Positions 1-5,497 are shown, numbered from the stretch's first letter. The stretch is 5,497 nucleotides of DNA from an uncultured Flavobacteriia bacterium (GCA_946482495.1 CAMLRV010000162.1:1-5497); one strand, 5' to 3'. Notes: generated by a model from the letters alone, not told the origin. Numbers and translations: made by a program.

Positions 1-179
1 AAATTGATGGTGATAGTCATCTTTATAAATATGAATATGATACATTTAGACAAGGTGAATTAGAAAAATTAGGAGTTACTTTTATTAGATTTTCAGATTT
101 AGAAGTTAAAAAAAACATGTTTTCAGTTTTATTAATTTTAGAAAAAGAGATTGAAAAACAAATAAAATTGAAGTTTTAA
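1..179 (+). CDS. DUF559 (Vsr-like nuclease fold) protein, C-terminal part only
   Basis: This is the 3' end of a gene whose start lies before the window; the reading frame begins at base 3 and ends at TAA 177-179, giving 58 complete codons. It begins IDGDSHLYKYEYD, which aligns with residues 67 onward of the complete DUF559 protein at 2984-3367. Over the first 47 codons 44 residues are identical. The nucleotide differences fall in 14 codons, 11 of them synonymous, so the protein has been under purifying selection since the copies split. The visible part carries the IDG..H segment, the D...FRQ..L segment and the FIRFSDLEV strand typical of DUF559. The last dozen residues diverge from the other copy. 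The stop codon abuts the palindromic repeat at 179-208. By family the product would be a small soluble nuclease-like protein; its substrate is unknown. Being cut by the window edge, it cannot be judged intact or broken. Confidence 0.85.
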   Translation, partial: IDGDSHLYKYEYDTFRQGELEKLGVTFIRFSDLEVKKNMFSVLLILEKEIEKQIKLKF

Positions 180-208
180 CACCCCTAAAGTCCCCTCAAG
201 GGGACAAT
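179..208 (+). repeat. Palindromic repeat copy R1 (3' of DUF559 copy 1)
   Basis: This is a 30-bp unit starting ACACCCCTAAA, followed by the perfect hairpin GTCCCCTCAAGGGGAC (6-bp stem, TCAA loop) and ending AAT. The same unit occurs at 2818-2847, inverted at 2910-2939, and at 3358-3386 with one A missing. It begins on the last base of the DUF559 stop codon and lies between that gene and hemN, which are convergent. The CCCCT at its left can also pair with AGGGG at its right, so two alternative stems are possible. It may limit read-through between the convergent genes, but there is no strong U-tract on either strand, so a terminator role is only a guess. It also matches the right terminal repeat of the possible mobile unit at 2908-3388. 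Confidence 0.9.
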
Positions 209-268
209 TTCAATAAGATAATTTTATTTAAATAGAACTTTAGAGGTACGAAAATGATTTTTACAGAT

Positions 269-1630
269 TTATATCGTCATGGAAAATAATTCTGTTTGTG
301 GAATAGCTCTTCGTAGTCTTAAATCAAATGCCATACAAATATTTCTCACATAGGCTTTTCCTAAATTGGTAACCTTTATTTTTTTATCTTCAATAACAAG
401 TAAACCATCTTGTTGCATTTCTTCTAAACTCTCTAGAACTTCGTCAATTTCAGGAAAAAATAATGCTTCATTTTCCCAAGAAGTTTCAAAATGACACATT
501 AAATTTAAAATATGCTGTCTAATAATTAAATCTTCTTCCGTTAAATGATGGCCTCTAAAAACAGGCAATTTATTTGCTTCAATTTTAGTATAATAATCTT
601 CTAACGATTTTTCATTTTGAGCAAAACTATTCCAACTATCACTAATTGACGAAACACCTAAACCAATCATTAAATTAGTCTTTGAAGCCGTATAACCCAT
701 AAAATTTCGGTGTAAGTTTTGATTATTAAAAGCCGTAAACATTTCATCTGTTGGCAAGGCAAAATGATCCATTCCAATTTCTATATAACCCATTTCCAAT
801 AACATCTTCTTCCCCATTTCATATAATTGCCTTTTTGCATCATTATGTGGAATATCTTCATCTTTAAAACCTCTTTGCCCATTTCCTTTTAACCAAGGCA
901 CATGCGCATAGCTGTAAAATGAAATCCTATCTGGCATAAGTGATTTGGTTTTTAAAATAGTATCTACTACATCTTTTAAAGTTTGAAATGGCAATCCGTA
1001 AATCAAATCATGTCCAATAGAAGTATATCCTATTTCTTTTGCCCATAACGAAACTTTTGCAACATTATGAAACGGTTGAATTCTATGAATCGCTTCTTGA
1101 ACTTTCAGACTATAATCTTGTACGCCAAAACTTACTCGTCTGAATCCTAAATCAAATAAAGCTTGTAAATGTTCTTTGGTTGTGTTGTTTGGATGTCCTT
1201 CAAAACTAAAAATATAATTTTCTGATTTGTTAGCTGTTTCGAAAATACCATTAATTAATAGCTCTAAATTTTCTGTAGAAAAGAAAGTTGGAGTTCCACC
1301 ACCTAAGTGGATTTCTTTAATATTAGGTTTTCTAGAAAACAAATTACAATACATTCGCCATTCTTTAATAATTGCTTGAATGTATGGTGATTCTACTTCA
1401 TGACGTTTAGTAATTCGTTTATTACAACCACAAAACGTACATAAACTTTCGCAAAAAGGTAAATGGATATACAAACTAATTCCTTCCTTTTGATTCGATA
1501 TTTTAAAAGTTTCTTTCAAATCGTTTATCCATTGTTGCTCAGTAAAAGAATTTTCATTCCAAAATGGAACTGTTGGATAACTAGTGTATCTAGGACCAGG
1601 AACATTATATTTTTGAATTAATGACATCAT
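269..1630 (-). CDS. hemN: Oxygen-independent coproporphyrinogen III oxidase (radical SAM)
   Basis: HemN catalyses the anaerobic oxidative decarboxylation of two propionate side chains of coproporphyrinogen III to give protoporphyrinogen IX in cytoplasmic heme synthesis, using S-adenosylmethionine and a [4Fe-4S] cluster. At 453 residues it has about the length of the E. coli enzyme. The N-terminal LIQKYN..GPRYTSYPT segment (residues 4-20) is the family's N-terminal signature. The radical SAM motif CESLCTFC places the cluster cysteines at 60, 64 and 67, and the HemN-type extra Cys is at 69. Tyr54 precedes the motif. GGGTP follows at 110-114, then GVQD at 169-172, Arg183 and DLIYGLP at 208-214. 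GMDHFA (286-291) and HRNFMGYT (307-314) are also family hallmarks. Where E. coli has EIDP, this protein has EGHP (144-147); I take this as lineage variation. The start is ATG at 1628-1630, with a second ATG directly after it. It stands alone, divergent from the DUF4349 gene. Confidence 0.96.
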   Translation of the reverse strand: MMSLIQKYNVPGPRYTSYPTVPFWNENSFTEQQWINDLKETFKISNQKEGISLYIHLPFCESLCTFCGCNKRITKRHEVESPYIQAIIKEWRMYCNLFSRKPNIKEIHLGGGTPTFFSTENLELLINGIFETANKSENYIFSFEGHPNNTTKEHLQALFDLGFRRVSFGVQDYSLKVQEAIHRIQPFHNVAKVSLWAKEIGYTSIGHDLIYGLPFQTLKDVVDTILKTKSLMPDRISFYSYAHVPWLKGNGQRGFKDEDIPHNDAKRQLYEMGKKMLLEMGYIEIGMDHFALPTDEMFTAFNNQNLHRNFMGYTASKTNLMIGLGVSSISDSWNSFAQNEKSLEDYYTKIEANKLPVFRGHHLTEEDLIIRQHILNLMCHFETSWENEALFFPEIDEVLESLEEMQQDGLLVIEDKKIKVTNLGKAYVRNICMAFDLRLRRAIPQTELFSMTI

Positions 1631-1648
1631 AACTTTTAGAATTTACTT

Positions 1649-1656
1649 CAAAAGTA
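1649..1656 (-). promoter_or_regulatory. Candidate -7 box of the hemN promoter
   Basis: Read on the minus strand this is TACTTTTG, an exact match to the Bacteroidota -7 consensus TAnnTTTG, ending 18 bases before the hemN start codon. That would leave a leader of roughly a dozen bases. No good -33 TTTG lies at the usual 19-21 base spacing (the nearest resemblance, TTAG at 1672-1675, is only 15 bases away), so support is limited to the -7 element. I found no convincing FNR-type palindrome nearby. Confidence 0.4.
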
Positions 1657-1865
1657 GTGGTAATTCACATCCTAAATTATGACATTTATCATATCGAAAA
1701 CTAGTTACTTTATAAGTTCATTTTTACTCTATAATTTTTTCAAATTGATAAATAAATTTTTGGCACAGTTTTTAGTAAGTAATTTCATATCACCTAATCT
1801 TAAAAATTTGTTAATGGAACACAATTACTTTTTACTTATTAACCAACCATTAAAAACAAATTTTT

Positions 1866-2798
1866 ATGAAGACAACATTCAAAATTGGAGGAGCGACAAT
1901 GCTTCTTATGTTAGCCTTAGCTTGCAACAAAAAAGCTGAAGAGTATCCAGGAATTCAATCAGTAGAACTTAAAAAATCAGAAGCCGTTGCTGCAGATAGC
2001 ACTGCAGTGGCAGAAAGTATGAGTTCTTCCGCAGCGGTGGAAGACAAAAATTCCAAACGAAAATTTATTCGAACAGCCGATGCACGTTTTAAAGTCAAAG
2101 ATGTAATGCAATCCACAGAGAAAATTGAAAATCTGACCAAAAGTGTAGGCGGATTTGTTACTCTTTCCGAATTGAGAAGCAACATTACCGAAAGCGATGA
2201 AACACAAGTGAGTCAGGATAGTTTATTGAAAACCACTCGCTATGAAGTCAACAATAACATCGCATTACGCGTGCCAAACGTGAAGTTAGACACACTTTTA
2301 AGAAGTTTAGCTAAAGAAGTTCAGTTTTTAGATTATCGTATCATTAAAGCAGACGATGTGAATTTACAATTGCTTGCTAGTGAATTGTCGCAAAAAAGAA
2401 ATGCAAATACTTCTAAAAGATTAGAAGCTGCGATTGATAAAAAAGGGAATAAACTAAAAGACATTAACGAATCGGAAGAGAATTTGGCTTCTAAAAAAGA
2501 GAATATCGATAATGCTTATATCAATAATTTATCCTTAAAAGATCAAGTGAATTTTTCAACTGTAACTTTAGAGTTGTATCAAAACGAACAATTGAAATAT
2601 GAAATGGTTGCCAACGAAAAAAACATCAACGCTTACCGACCAAATTTAGGTTTACAAGTTTGGGAAAGTATCAAAACAGGTTGGTTTATTTTTGAAGGAA
2701 TTGTAGCGTTTATAGTGCAACTTTGGCCATTATTTTTCTTCGGATTTTTAGCTTGGTTCGGATTTAGAAAATGGAAGACTGTTAAGAGAGTTGCTTAG
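1866..2798 (+). CDS. DUF4349 domain lipoprotein with C-terminal membrane anchor
   Basis: This is a 310-residue envelope protein of unknown function. Residues 1-19 form a lipoprotein signal peptide (MKTTFK, then a hydrophobic stretch ending LALA) with the lipidated cysteine at 20. A low-complexity Ala/Ser/Glu linker follows to about residue 62. The DUF4349 region starts at RKFIRTADARFKVKDV (65-80), with KIENLTKSVGGFVTLSEL (86-103) as its best match. A second strand-rich part (126-165) and a Lys/Glu-rich segment likely to form a coiled coil (about 168-215) follow, then the strand FSTVTLELYQ (230-239). One membrane helix lies at about 273-299, followed by the basic tail RKWKTVKR. This predicts a periplasmic domain held by an N-terminal lipid and a C-terminal helix with its tail inside. 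I chose ATG 1866 because it gives a complete signal peptide. No Shine-Dalgarno and no clear promoter are visible. It is a single-gene unit; repeat R2 begins 19 bases after the stop. The function is not known to me. Confidence 0.9.
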   Translation: MKTTFKIGGATMLLMLALACNKKAEEYPGIQSVELKKSEAVAADSTAVAESMSSSAAVEDKNSKRKFIRTADARFKVKDVMQSTEKIENLTKSVGGFVTLSELRSNITESDETQVSQDSLLKTTRYEVNNNIALRVPNVKLDTLLRSLAKEVQFLDYRIIKADDVNLQLLASELSQKRNANTSKRLEAAIDKKGNKLKDINESEENLASKKENIDNAYINNLSLKDQVNFSTVTLELYQNEQLKYEMVANEKNINAYRPNLGLQVWESIKTGWFIFEGIVAFIVQLWPLFFFGFLAWFGFRKWKTVKRVA

Positions 2799-2817
2799 TT
2801 TTTGAATAATTATCTTG

Positions 2818-2847
2818 ACACCCCTAAAGTCCTCTCAAGGAGACAAT
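2818..2847 (+). repeat. Palindromic repeat copy R2, hairpin partly decayed
   Basis: This has the same orientation as R1 and matches the R1 consensus at 28 of 30 bases. The two differences, T at 2833 and A at 2841, fall in the hairpin arms and weaken the inner stem to four Watson-Crick pairs plus one G-T wobble and one mismatch. It lies 19 bases downstream of the DUF4349 stop, with no DUF559 gene on its left, so it is a solo copy. With L3 it forms a long inverted pair. Confidence 0.88.
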
Positions 2848-2907
2848 TATACTAACAACTTTTATTATAAAAACAAATTTTATAACTTGTACCAAATTAT
2901 CTTAGAT

Positions 2908-2939
2908 GGATTGTCCCCTTGAGGGGACTTTAGGGGTGT
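2908..2939 (-). repeat. Palindromic repeat copy L3 (inverted, 5' of DUF559 copy 2)
   Basis: On the minus strand this is the same unit as R1: over 2910-2939 it is identical to all 30 bases of R1, including the perfect GTCCCCTTGAGGGGAC hairpin as read on the plus strand. It ends 44 bases before the ATG of the DUF559 gene, so it would lie in or close to that gene's leader or promoter. On the outer side, the reverse complement of 2893-2904 carries TAAGATAATTT, the block also found just beyond R1. Confidence 0.9.
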
Positions 2940-2983
2940 TAGATTTAAAAGAAATATATTCCCCATAAAAAATAATATTAGCC

Positions 2984-3367
2984 ATGAAAAACAAAATAAT
3001 TCCATATTCACCACATTTAAAAGAATATTCAAGAATGCTAAGAAAAAATAGTACACTTAGCGAAGTATTACTTTGGCAGAAAATAAAAAACAAAGGTTTT
3101 GAAGTTCAGTTTCATAGACAAGTACCAATGTTAAACTATATTGTAGATTTTTATTGCCATGAAATTATGTTAGCAATAGAAATTGATGGGGATAGTCATT
3201 TATATAAATATGAATATGATAAATTTAGACAAGGCGAGCTTGAAAAAATTGGAGTTACCTTCATTAGATTTTCGGATTTAGAAGTTAAGATCAACATGTT
3301 TTCAGTTCTATTGATTTTAGAAAATAAAATTGAAAGTCTAATGAAGATAAAATCTTTACACCCCTAA
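2984..3367 (+). CDS. DUF559 domain protein, Vsr-like/PD-(D/E)XK nuclease fold, complete
   Basis: This is a 127-residue soluble basic protein. It shows the DUF559 pattern in order: the helix R20-KNSTLSEVLLWQ with Glu27; the strand FHRQVPMLNYIVDFYC (43-58) with Asp55; LAIEIDGDSH (63-72) with Glu66, Asp68 and His72; FRQGELEKIGVTFIRF (81-96); and LEV at 99-101. The spaced Asp and Glu-x-Asp plus the downstream His resemble the Vsr/restriction-endonuclease fold, so nuclease activity is likely by family. The target and biological role are unknown. The length is normal for stand-alone DUF559 proteins, and all putative catalytic residues are present. The start ATG 2984 is preceded by AT-rich sequence without Shine-Dalgarno or a TAnnTTTG box. 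Its closest relative here is the partial gene at 1-179. The terminal residues LHP and the stop are encoded by the R4 repeat region: where copy 1 has TAA, this copy has TTA, adding three residues. It is flanked by inverted repeats L3 and R4. Confidence 0.88.
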   Translation: MKNKIIPYSPHLKEYSRMLRKNSTLSEVLLWQKIKNKGFEVQFHRQVPMLNYIVDFYCHEIMLAIEIDGDSHLYKYEYDKFRQGELEKIGVTFIRFSDLEVKINMFSVLLILENKIESLMKIKSLHP

Positions 3368-3388
3368 GTCCCCTCAAGGGGACAATCC
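3358..3388 (+). repeat. Palindromic repeat copy R4 (overlaps the DUF559 stop codon)
   Basis: This copy has the orientation of R1 and R2, with a perfect GTCCCCTCAAGGGGAC hairpin at 3368-3383. It has one base fewer than the others, TAAG instead of TAAAG. The TAA of this motif (3365-3367) is the stop codon of the DUF559 gene. The match to the left arm L3 extends two bases further (CC at 3387-3388). An AT-only inverted repeat (3396-3404 with 3411-3419) follows it and looks weak. Confidence 0.9.
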
Positions 3389-3426
3389 CACTAACTTTAA
3401 TATTATTTAAAATATTAAATTGTGAG

Positions 3427-3477
3427 TTAAAAAAAACCGCAAACTCAGACAAGTGAATTTGCGGTTTTTTATTTTAT
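3427..3477. terminator. Bidirectional intrinsic terminator between DUF559 gene and permease
   Basis: The arm AAAAAACCGCAAA (3431-3443) pairs perfectly with TTTGCGGTTTTTT (3458-3470). After one mismatch the stem continues with three inner pairs (TCA with TGA) around a 6-base loop, 3448-3453. On the plus strand it ends in a T-run followed by ATTTTAT, and on the minus strand in eight T (3436-3429). It starts 10 bases beyond the permease stop and about 60 bases beyond the DUF559 stop, so it can end both convergent transcripts. Confidence 0.88.
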
Positions 3478-3486
3478 ATAATTTAA

Positions 3487-5184
3487 TTATTCAGCAGGTT
3501 CTACATTCAACCTACTATTCTTATAACTAAAAGTAAAGTAAATTACCAATCCGATTACTAACCAAACGCCAAACCACATCCAGTTTGAAACCGCCATCCC
3601 TGTTAATAAATAACAGCAAGAAATTAATCCTAATAACGGAATTAACGAAAGGTTTTTCATAAATGCCAATACCATCATTACCACAATCAATACAAAAAAC
3701 ACTACCATTGGTAAGTTTTTAGCCAATTTATCTCCTGAAAAATCTAACGTATCAGCAAAGAAACCTGGCACAAAAGTTACTACTAAGAAGATAGAAATAG
3801 CTACTAAAACTGGGAAAACAAACTTTGCGTTGATATATGGTAAATGGAATTTTCCTGCTTCTTTTTCTCTTCTTGGAATCAATAAAACCCCACCACAAAC
3901 TAATACGAAAGCGAATAACGTCCCAATTGATGTGAAATCTAATACGAATGTTTTATCTGTAAATAAAAGCGGTACTCCAACTACTAAACCTGTAATTAAA
4001 GTTGAATATGAAGGCGTTTTATATTTTGGGTGAATCGTTGAAAAACGTTTCGGCATTAATCCATCGCGACTCATAGTCATCCAAATACGAGGTTGCCCCA
4101 TCTGAAAAACTAACATTACACTTGTCATCGCAACAACCGCACAAATCGCCACTAAAAAGTGCATCCACGGTAAGTTAAAATTTTGTTTTTCGAAGATAAA
4201 CGCTAATGGATCTCCAATTCCTTCAAATGTTTTATAATTAGCTGCTCCTGTTAATACCAAGGTTAATAAGATATAAACGACTGTACAAATCACCAAAGAA
4301 TAAATCATTCCGCGTGGTAAATCGCGTTGCGGATTTTTACTTTCTTCCGCCATTACACTTACCGCATCAAAACCAATATAAGCAAAGAAAACACCACTAA
4401 CCGCCATCATTACACCACCAAAACCATTTGGCATAAAACTCGGAATTCCAACTGAATTATTTGGTGTCCAGTTTCCGAATAAACTATCTTTAAATATTAA
4501 AAACCCTCCAACAATAATGATTAATCCAACCACAAACATCTTAATCCAAACCATTAAGTTACTGAAGTTTTTACTCTCTTTTACTCCTTTATATACTAAG
4601 AACGTAATCACTAAATTGATTAGTAAAGCGGGTAAATCTAAAATGATTTTTAAACCCCCAATTTCAGTTGCAGTGTTCCAAGCTGTTAACGCTTCACCAG
4701 CAACATTTCCTTTGAAAGCCTTAGAAGCTTCCATATAACTTGTAGATAAATAGGTTGGAATATGAATATCACATTGCCCTAATAACGAGGTAAAATAATC
4801 ACTCCAACTATATGCTACATAAATATTACCAATTGAATATTCCATGATTAATGCCCAACCAATTATCCAAGCGAATAATTCTCCAAAACTTGAATAGGCA
4901 TAGGTATAAGCACTTCCTGCAACCGGAATTCTACTTGCAAACTCAGAATAACAAAATGCTGTAAAAGCACAAGCAATGGCAACAATTACGAATAAAAATA
5001 TTACTCCTGGCCCACCATTAAAAACCGCACTTCCTAAACTACTGAAACTTCCTGCTCCTAAAATAGCTGCAATTCCAAAAAAAGTTAAGTCTTTTACTGT
5101 CAATACTTTATTCAAACCTGAATGCTCGCCATCTCCACCTTCTTTTAAAATTGTAGCAATCGGTTTTCTTCTAAATAATTTCAT
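3487..5184 (-). CDS. APC-superfamily amino acid permease, CAT (cationic amino acid transporter)-like
   Basis: This is a 565-residue inner-membrane secondary transporter, probably importing an amino acid with protons; the substrate cannot be read from sequence. About 14 hydrophobic segments are visible, roughly at 33-55, 59-80, 101-131, 180-198, 211-230, 255-276, 294-313, 340-361, 393-408, 416-436, 453-476, 491-508, 512-530 and 533-552, as in the CAT family rather than the 12-helix APC members. TM1 has the unwound Gly motif as GAG (43-45), where relatives usually have GTG. Further hallmarks are EFASRIPVAGSAYTY (81-95), FFAYIGFDAV (266-275), then EESKNPQRDLPRGM (280-293), MSRDGLMP (371-378) and GTLFAFVLV (421-429). 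A polar loop of about 45 residues between TM3 and TM4 makes it longer than the usual ~470-500 residues. The ATG at 5182-5184 fits the N-terminal MKLFRRK start and the promoter just upstream. It is transcribed alone and closed by the terminator at 3427-3477. Confidence 0.92.
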   Translation of the reverse strand: MKLFRRKPIATILKEGGDGEHSGLNKVLTVKDLTFFGIAAILGAGSFSSLGSAVFNGGPGVIFLFVIVAIACAFTAFCYSEFASRIPVAGSAYTYAYSSFGELFAWIIGWALIMEYSIGNIYVAYSWSDYFTSLLGQCDIHIPTYLSTSYMEASKAFKGNVAGEALTAWNTATEIGGLKIILDLPALLINLVITFLVYKGVKESKNFSNLMVWIKMFVVGLIIIVGGFLIFKDSLFGNWTPNNSVGIPSFMPNGFGGVMMAVSGVFFAYIGFDAVSVMAEESKNPQRDLPRGMIYSLVICTVVYILLTLVLTGAANYKTFEGIGDPLAFIFEKQNFNLPWMHFLVAICAVVAMTSVMLVFQMGQPRIWMTMSRDGLMPKRFSTIHPKYKTPSYSTLITGLVVGVPLLFTDKTFVLDFTSIGTLFAFVLVCGGVLLIPRREKEAGKFHLPYINAKFVFPVLVAISIFLVVTFVPGFFADTLDFSGDKLAKNLPMVVFFVLIVVMMVLAFMKNLSLIPLLGLISCCYLLTGMAVSNWMWFGVWLVIGLVIYFTFSYKNSRLNVEPAE

Positions 5185-5208
5185 TTTTAGTCATTTTGGT
5201 TAGGTAGG

Positions 5209-5240
5209 CAAATATATAATTAAAATTGAAATAGCTTAAA
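5209..5240 (-). promoter_or_regulatory. Bacteroidota-type promoter of the permease gene
   Basis: On the minus strand 5216-5209 reads TATATTTG, an exact TAnnTTTG -7 box. The sequence TTTA (5240-5237), one base off the -33 TTTG, lies 20 bases upstream, the expected spacing for the group. The box ends 24 bases before the permease ATG. A short frame starting ATGACTAAAAATG overlaps the start in another frame; I do not consider it a gene. Confidence 0.6.
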
Positions 5241-5244
5241 GTTA

Positions 5245-5497
5245 TTAAAATTTAATTTTAATAAATCTATATTTCTCGCCCTGTGACGATATTTGTTCGC
5301 AATATTCATATTTTTTTTGGTTACTAGTACTCATGAATTTTTTCTTATGTTGGTGAACTTCTTGGTTGAAGTGAATTGCAATCCATTTCTTCCCATTCGG
5401 AAGCAAATTTTTTTAGAGCTTATATGTTGCACACTCTTGGTCTGCGGAATTGAATCAGTAGAAAGTGCATTTAGTTTTCTGAAAATTGAAGACAGTT
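5245..5497 (-). other. Unresolved tract with coding-like pieces, cut by window end
   Basis: No confident gene is found in the last 313 bases apart from the permease promoter. On the minus strand one frame is open from a TAA at 5413-5415 to a stop at 5245-5247 and reads protein-like (PNGKKWIAIHFNQEV, later MSTSNQKKYEYCEQ). A second frame enters from the window end with IFRKLNALSTDSIPQ and runs to a TGA near 5332. A third has a short open piece, KKFASEWEEMDCNSLQPR, between stops. The changeover coincides with a run of seven A (minus strand, 5414-5408), where a one-base change would join the first of these pieces to either of the others. It could be a frameshifted gene end, a decayed gene or a dispersed noncoding repeat. 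I do not recognise a family. Confidence 0.3.

Larger units (their letters stand above)
2908..3388 (+). mobile_element. Possible nuclease-repeat element: DUF559 gene between inverted repeats
   Basis: A 32-bp arm at 2908-2939 and a 31-bp arm at 3358-3388 are inverted copies of each other, starting GGATTGTCCCC at the left end and finishing GGGGACAATCC at the right end. The only difference is one A missing from the right arm. Between them lies one DUF559 gene and nothing else. The right junction, where the stop codon meets the repeat, is shared with the partial DUF559 copy at 1-208, so gene and repeat appear to travel or duplicate together. I see no clear target-site duplication outside the arms, and no known transposase. 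The alternative is ordinary intergenic repeats that happen to flank a duplicated gene. Confidence 0.45.

Noticed and set aside
1745..1758. Possible FNR-type site (TTGAT half-site) upstream of hemN
   Set aside because: Only the left half matches; the right half AAATT does not resemble ATCAA, and it is about 115 bases from the hemN start.
1807..1833. Promoter for the DUF4349 gene: TTTG at 1807-1810 and TACTTTTT at 1826-1833
   Set aside because: The spacer is 15 bases, short for this promoter type, and the -7 box lacks the final G; too weak to list.
1679..1939. Plus-strand open frame of 86 codons upstream of and overlapping the DUF4349 start
   Set aside because: It overlaps the lipoprotein signal peptide in another frame, has low-complexity Phe/Leu/Asn/Lys composition and no recognisable domain; it is probably chance in AT-rich DNA.
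1955..2207. Two minus-strand open frames within the DUF4349 gene
   Set aside because: They are antisense to a clear lipoprotein gene and share no recognisable features.
2902..3093. Minus-strand open frame across L3 and the DUF559 5' end
   Set aside because: It is antisense to a well supported DUF559 gene and runs through the repeat; its composition is what an antisense shadow gives.
2984..3367. Calling the DUF559 gene vsr, a very-short-patch mismatch repair nuclease
   Set aside because: The fold is related, but there is no adjacent cytosine methyltransferase and the Vsr-specific FWHGH-type motif is not present.
179..3388. CRISPR-like array from the recurring palindromic repeat
   Set aside because: There are only four copies, in both orientations, spaced from 62 bases to 2.6 kb apart with whole genes between them, and no cas genes.
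3396..3419. AT-only inverted repeat as a separate terminator
   Set aside because: A 9-bp stem without any G-C pair is weak; the strong GC-containing terminator lies just beyond at 3427-3477.

Overview
The window is AT-rich DNA from a member of the Bacteroidota, most likely a Flavobacterium-like bacterium. Three things point there. The promoters match the Bacteroidota -7 consensus TAnnTTTG. The starts lack Shine-Dalgarno sequences. The proteins (HemN, a DUF4349 lipoprotein, a CAT-type amino acid permease, small DUF559 nuclease-like proteins) have a flavobacterial character. The taxonomic call is inference.

Layout, left to right. (1) 1-179 (+): the 3' end of a DUF559 gene cut by the window edge, followed at once by a 30-bp palindromic repeat (R1, 179-208). 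(2) 269-1630 (-): hemN, oxygen-independent coproporphyrinogen III oxidase. (3) 1866-2798 (+): a DUF4349 lipoprotein with a C-terminal membrane anchor. (4) 2818-2847 and 2908-2939: two further copies of the repeat, R2 and the inverted L3. (5) 2984-3367 (+): a complete DUF559 gene, whose stop codon lies inside a fourth repeat copy, R4 (3358-3388). (6) 3427-3477: a bidirectional terminator. (7) 3487-5184 (-): an APC-superfamily amino acid permease with a good Bacteroidota promoter. (8) 5245-5497: an unresolved tract with coding-like pieces in several frames, cut by the window end.

hemN, the lipoprotein and the permease look like independent housekeeping genes, each transcribed alone, with no shared pathway. 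The accessory part is the DUF559/repeat system. Two closely related copies of a small Vsr-like/PD-(D/E)XK nuclease-fold gene sit in direct orientation. Each is fused at its 3' end to the same hairpin repeat, and the complete copy has an inverted copy upstream. The unit 2908-3388 therefore looks like a ~480-bp element with 31-32-bp imperfect terminal inverted repeats around a single nuclease gene. It resembles the REP/RAYT arrangement in logic, but the protein family is different. That it moves is inference; the repeats, their orientation and the selection pattern on the gene are visible directly.
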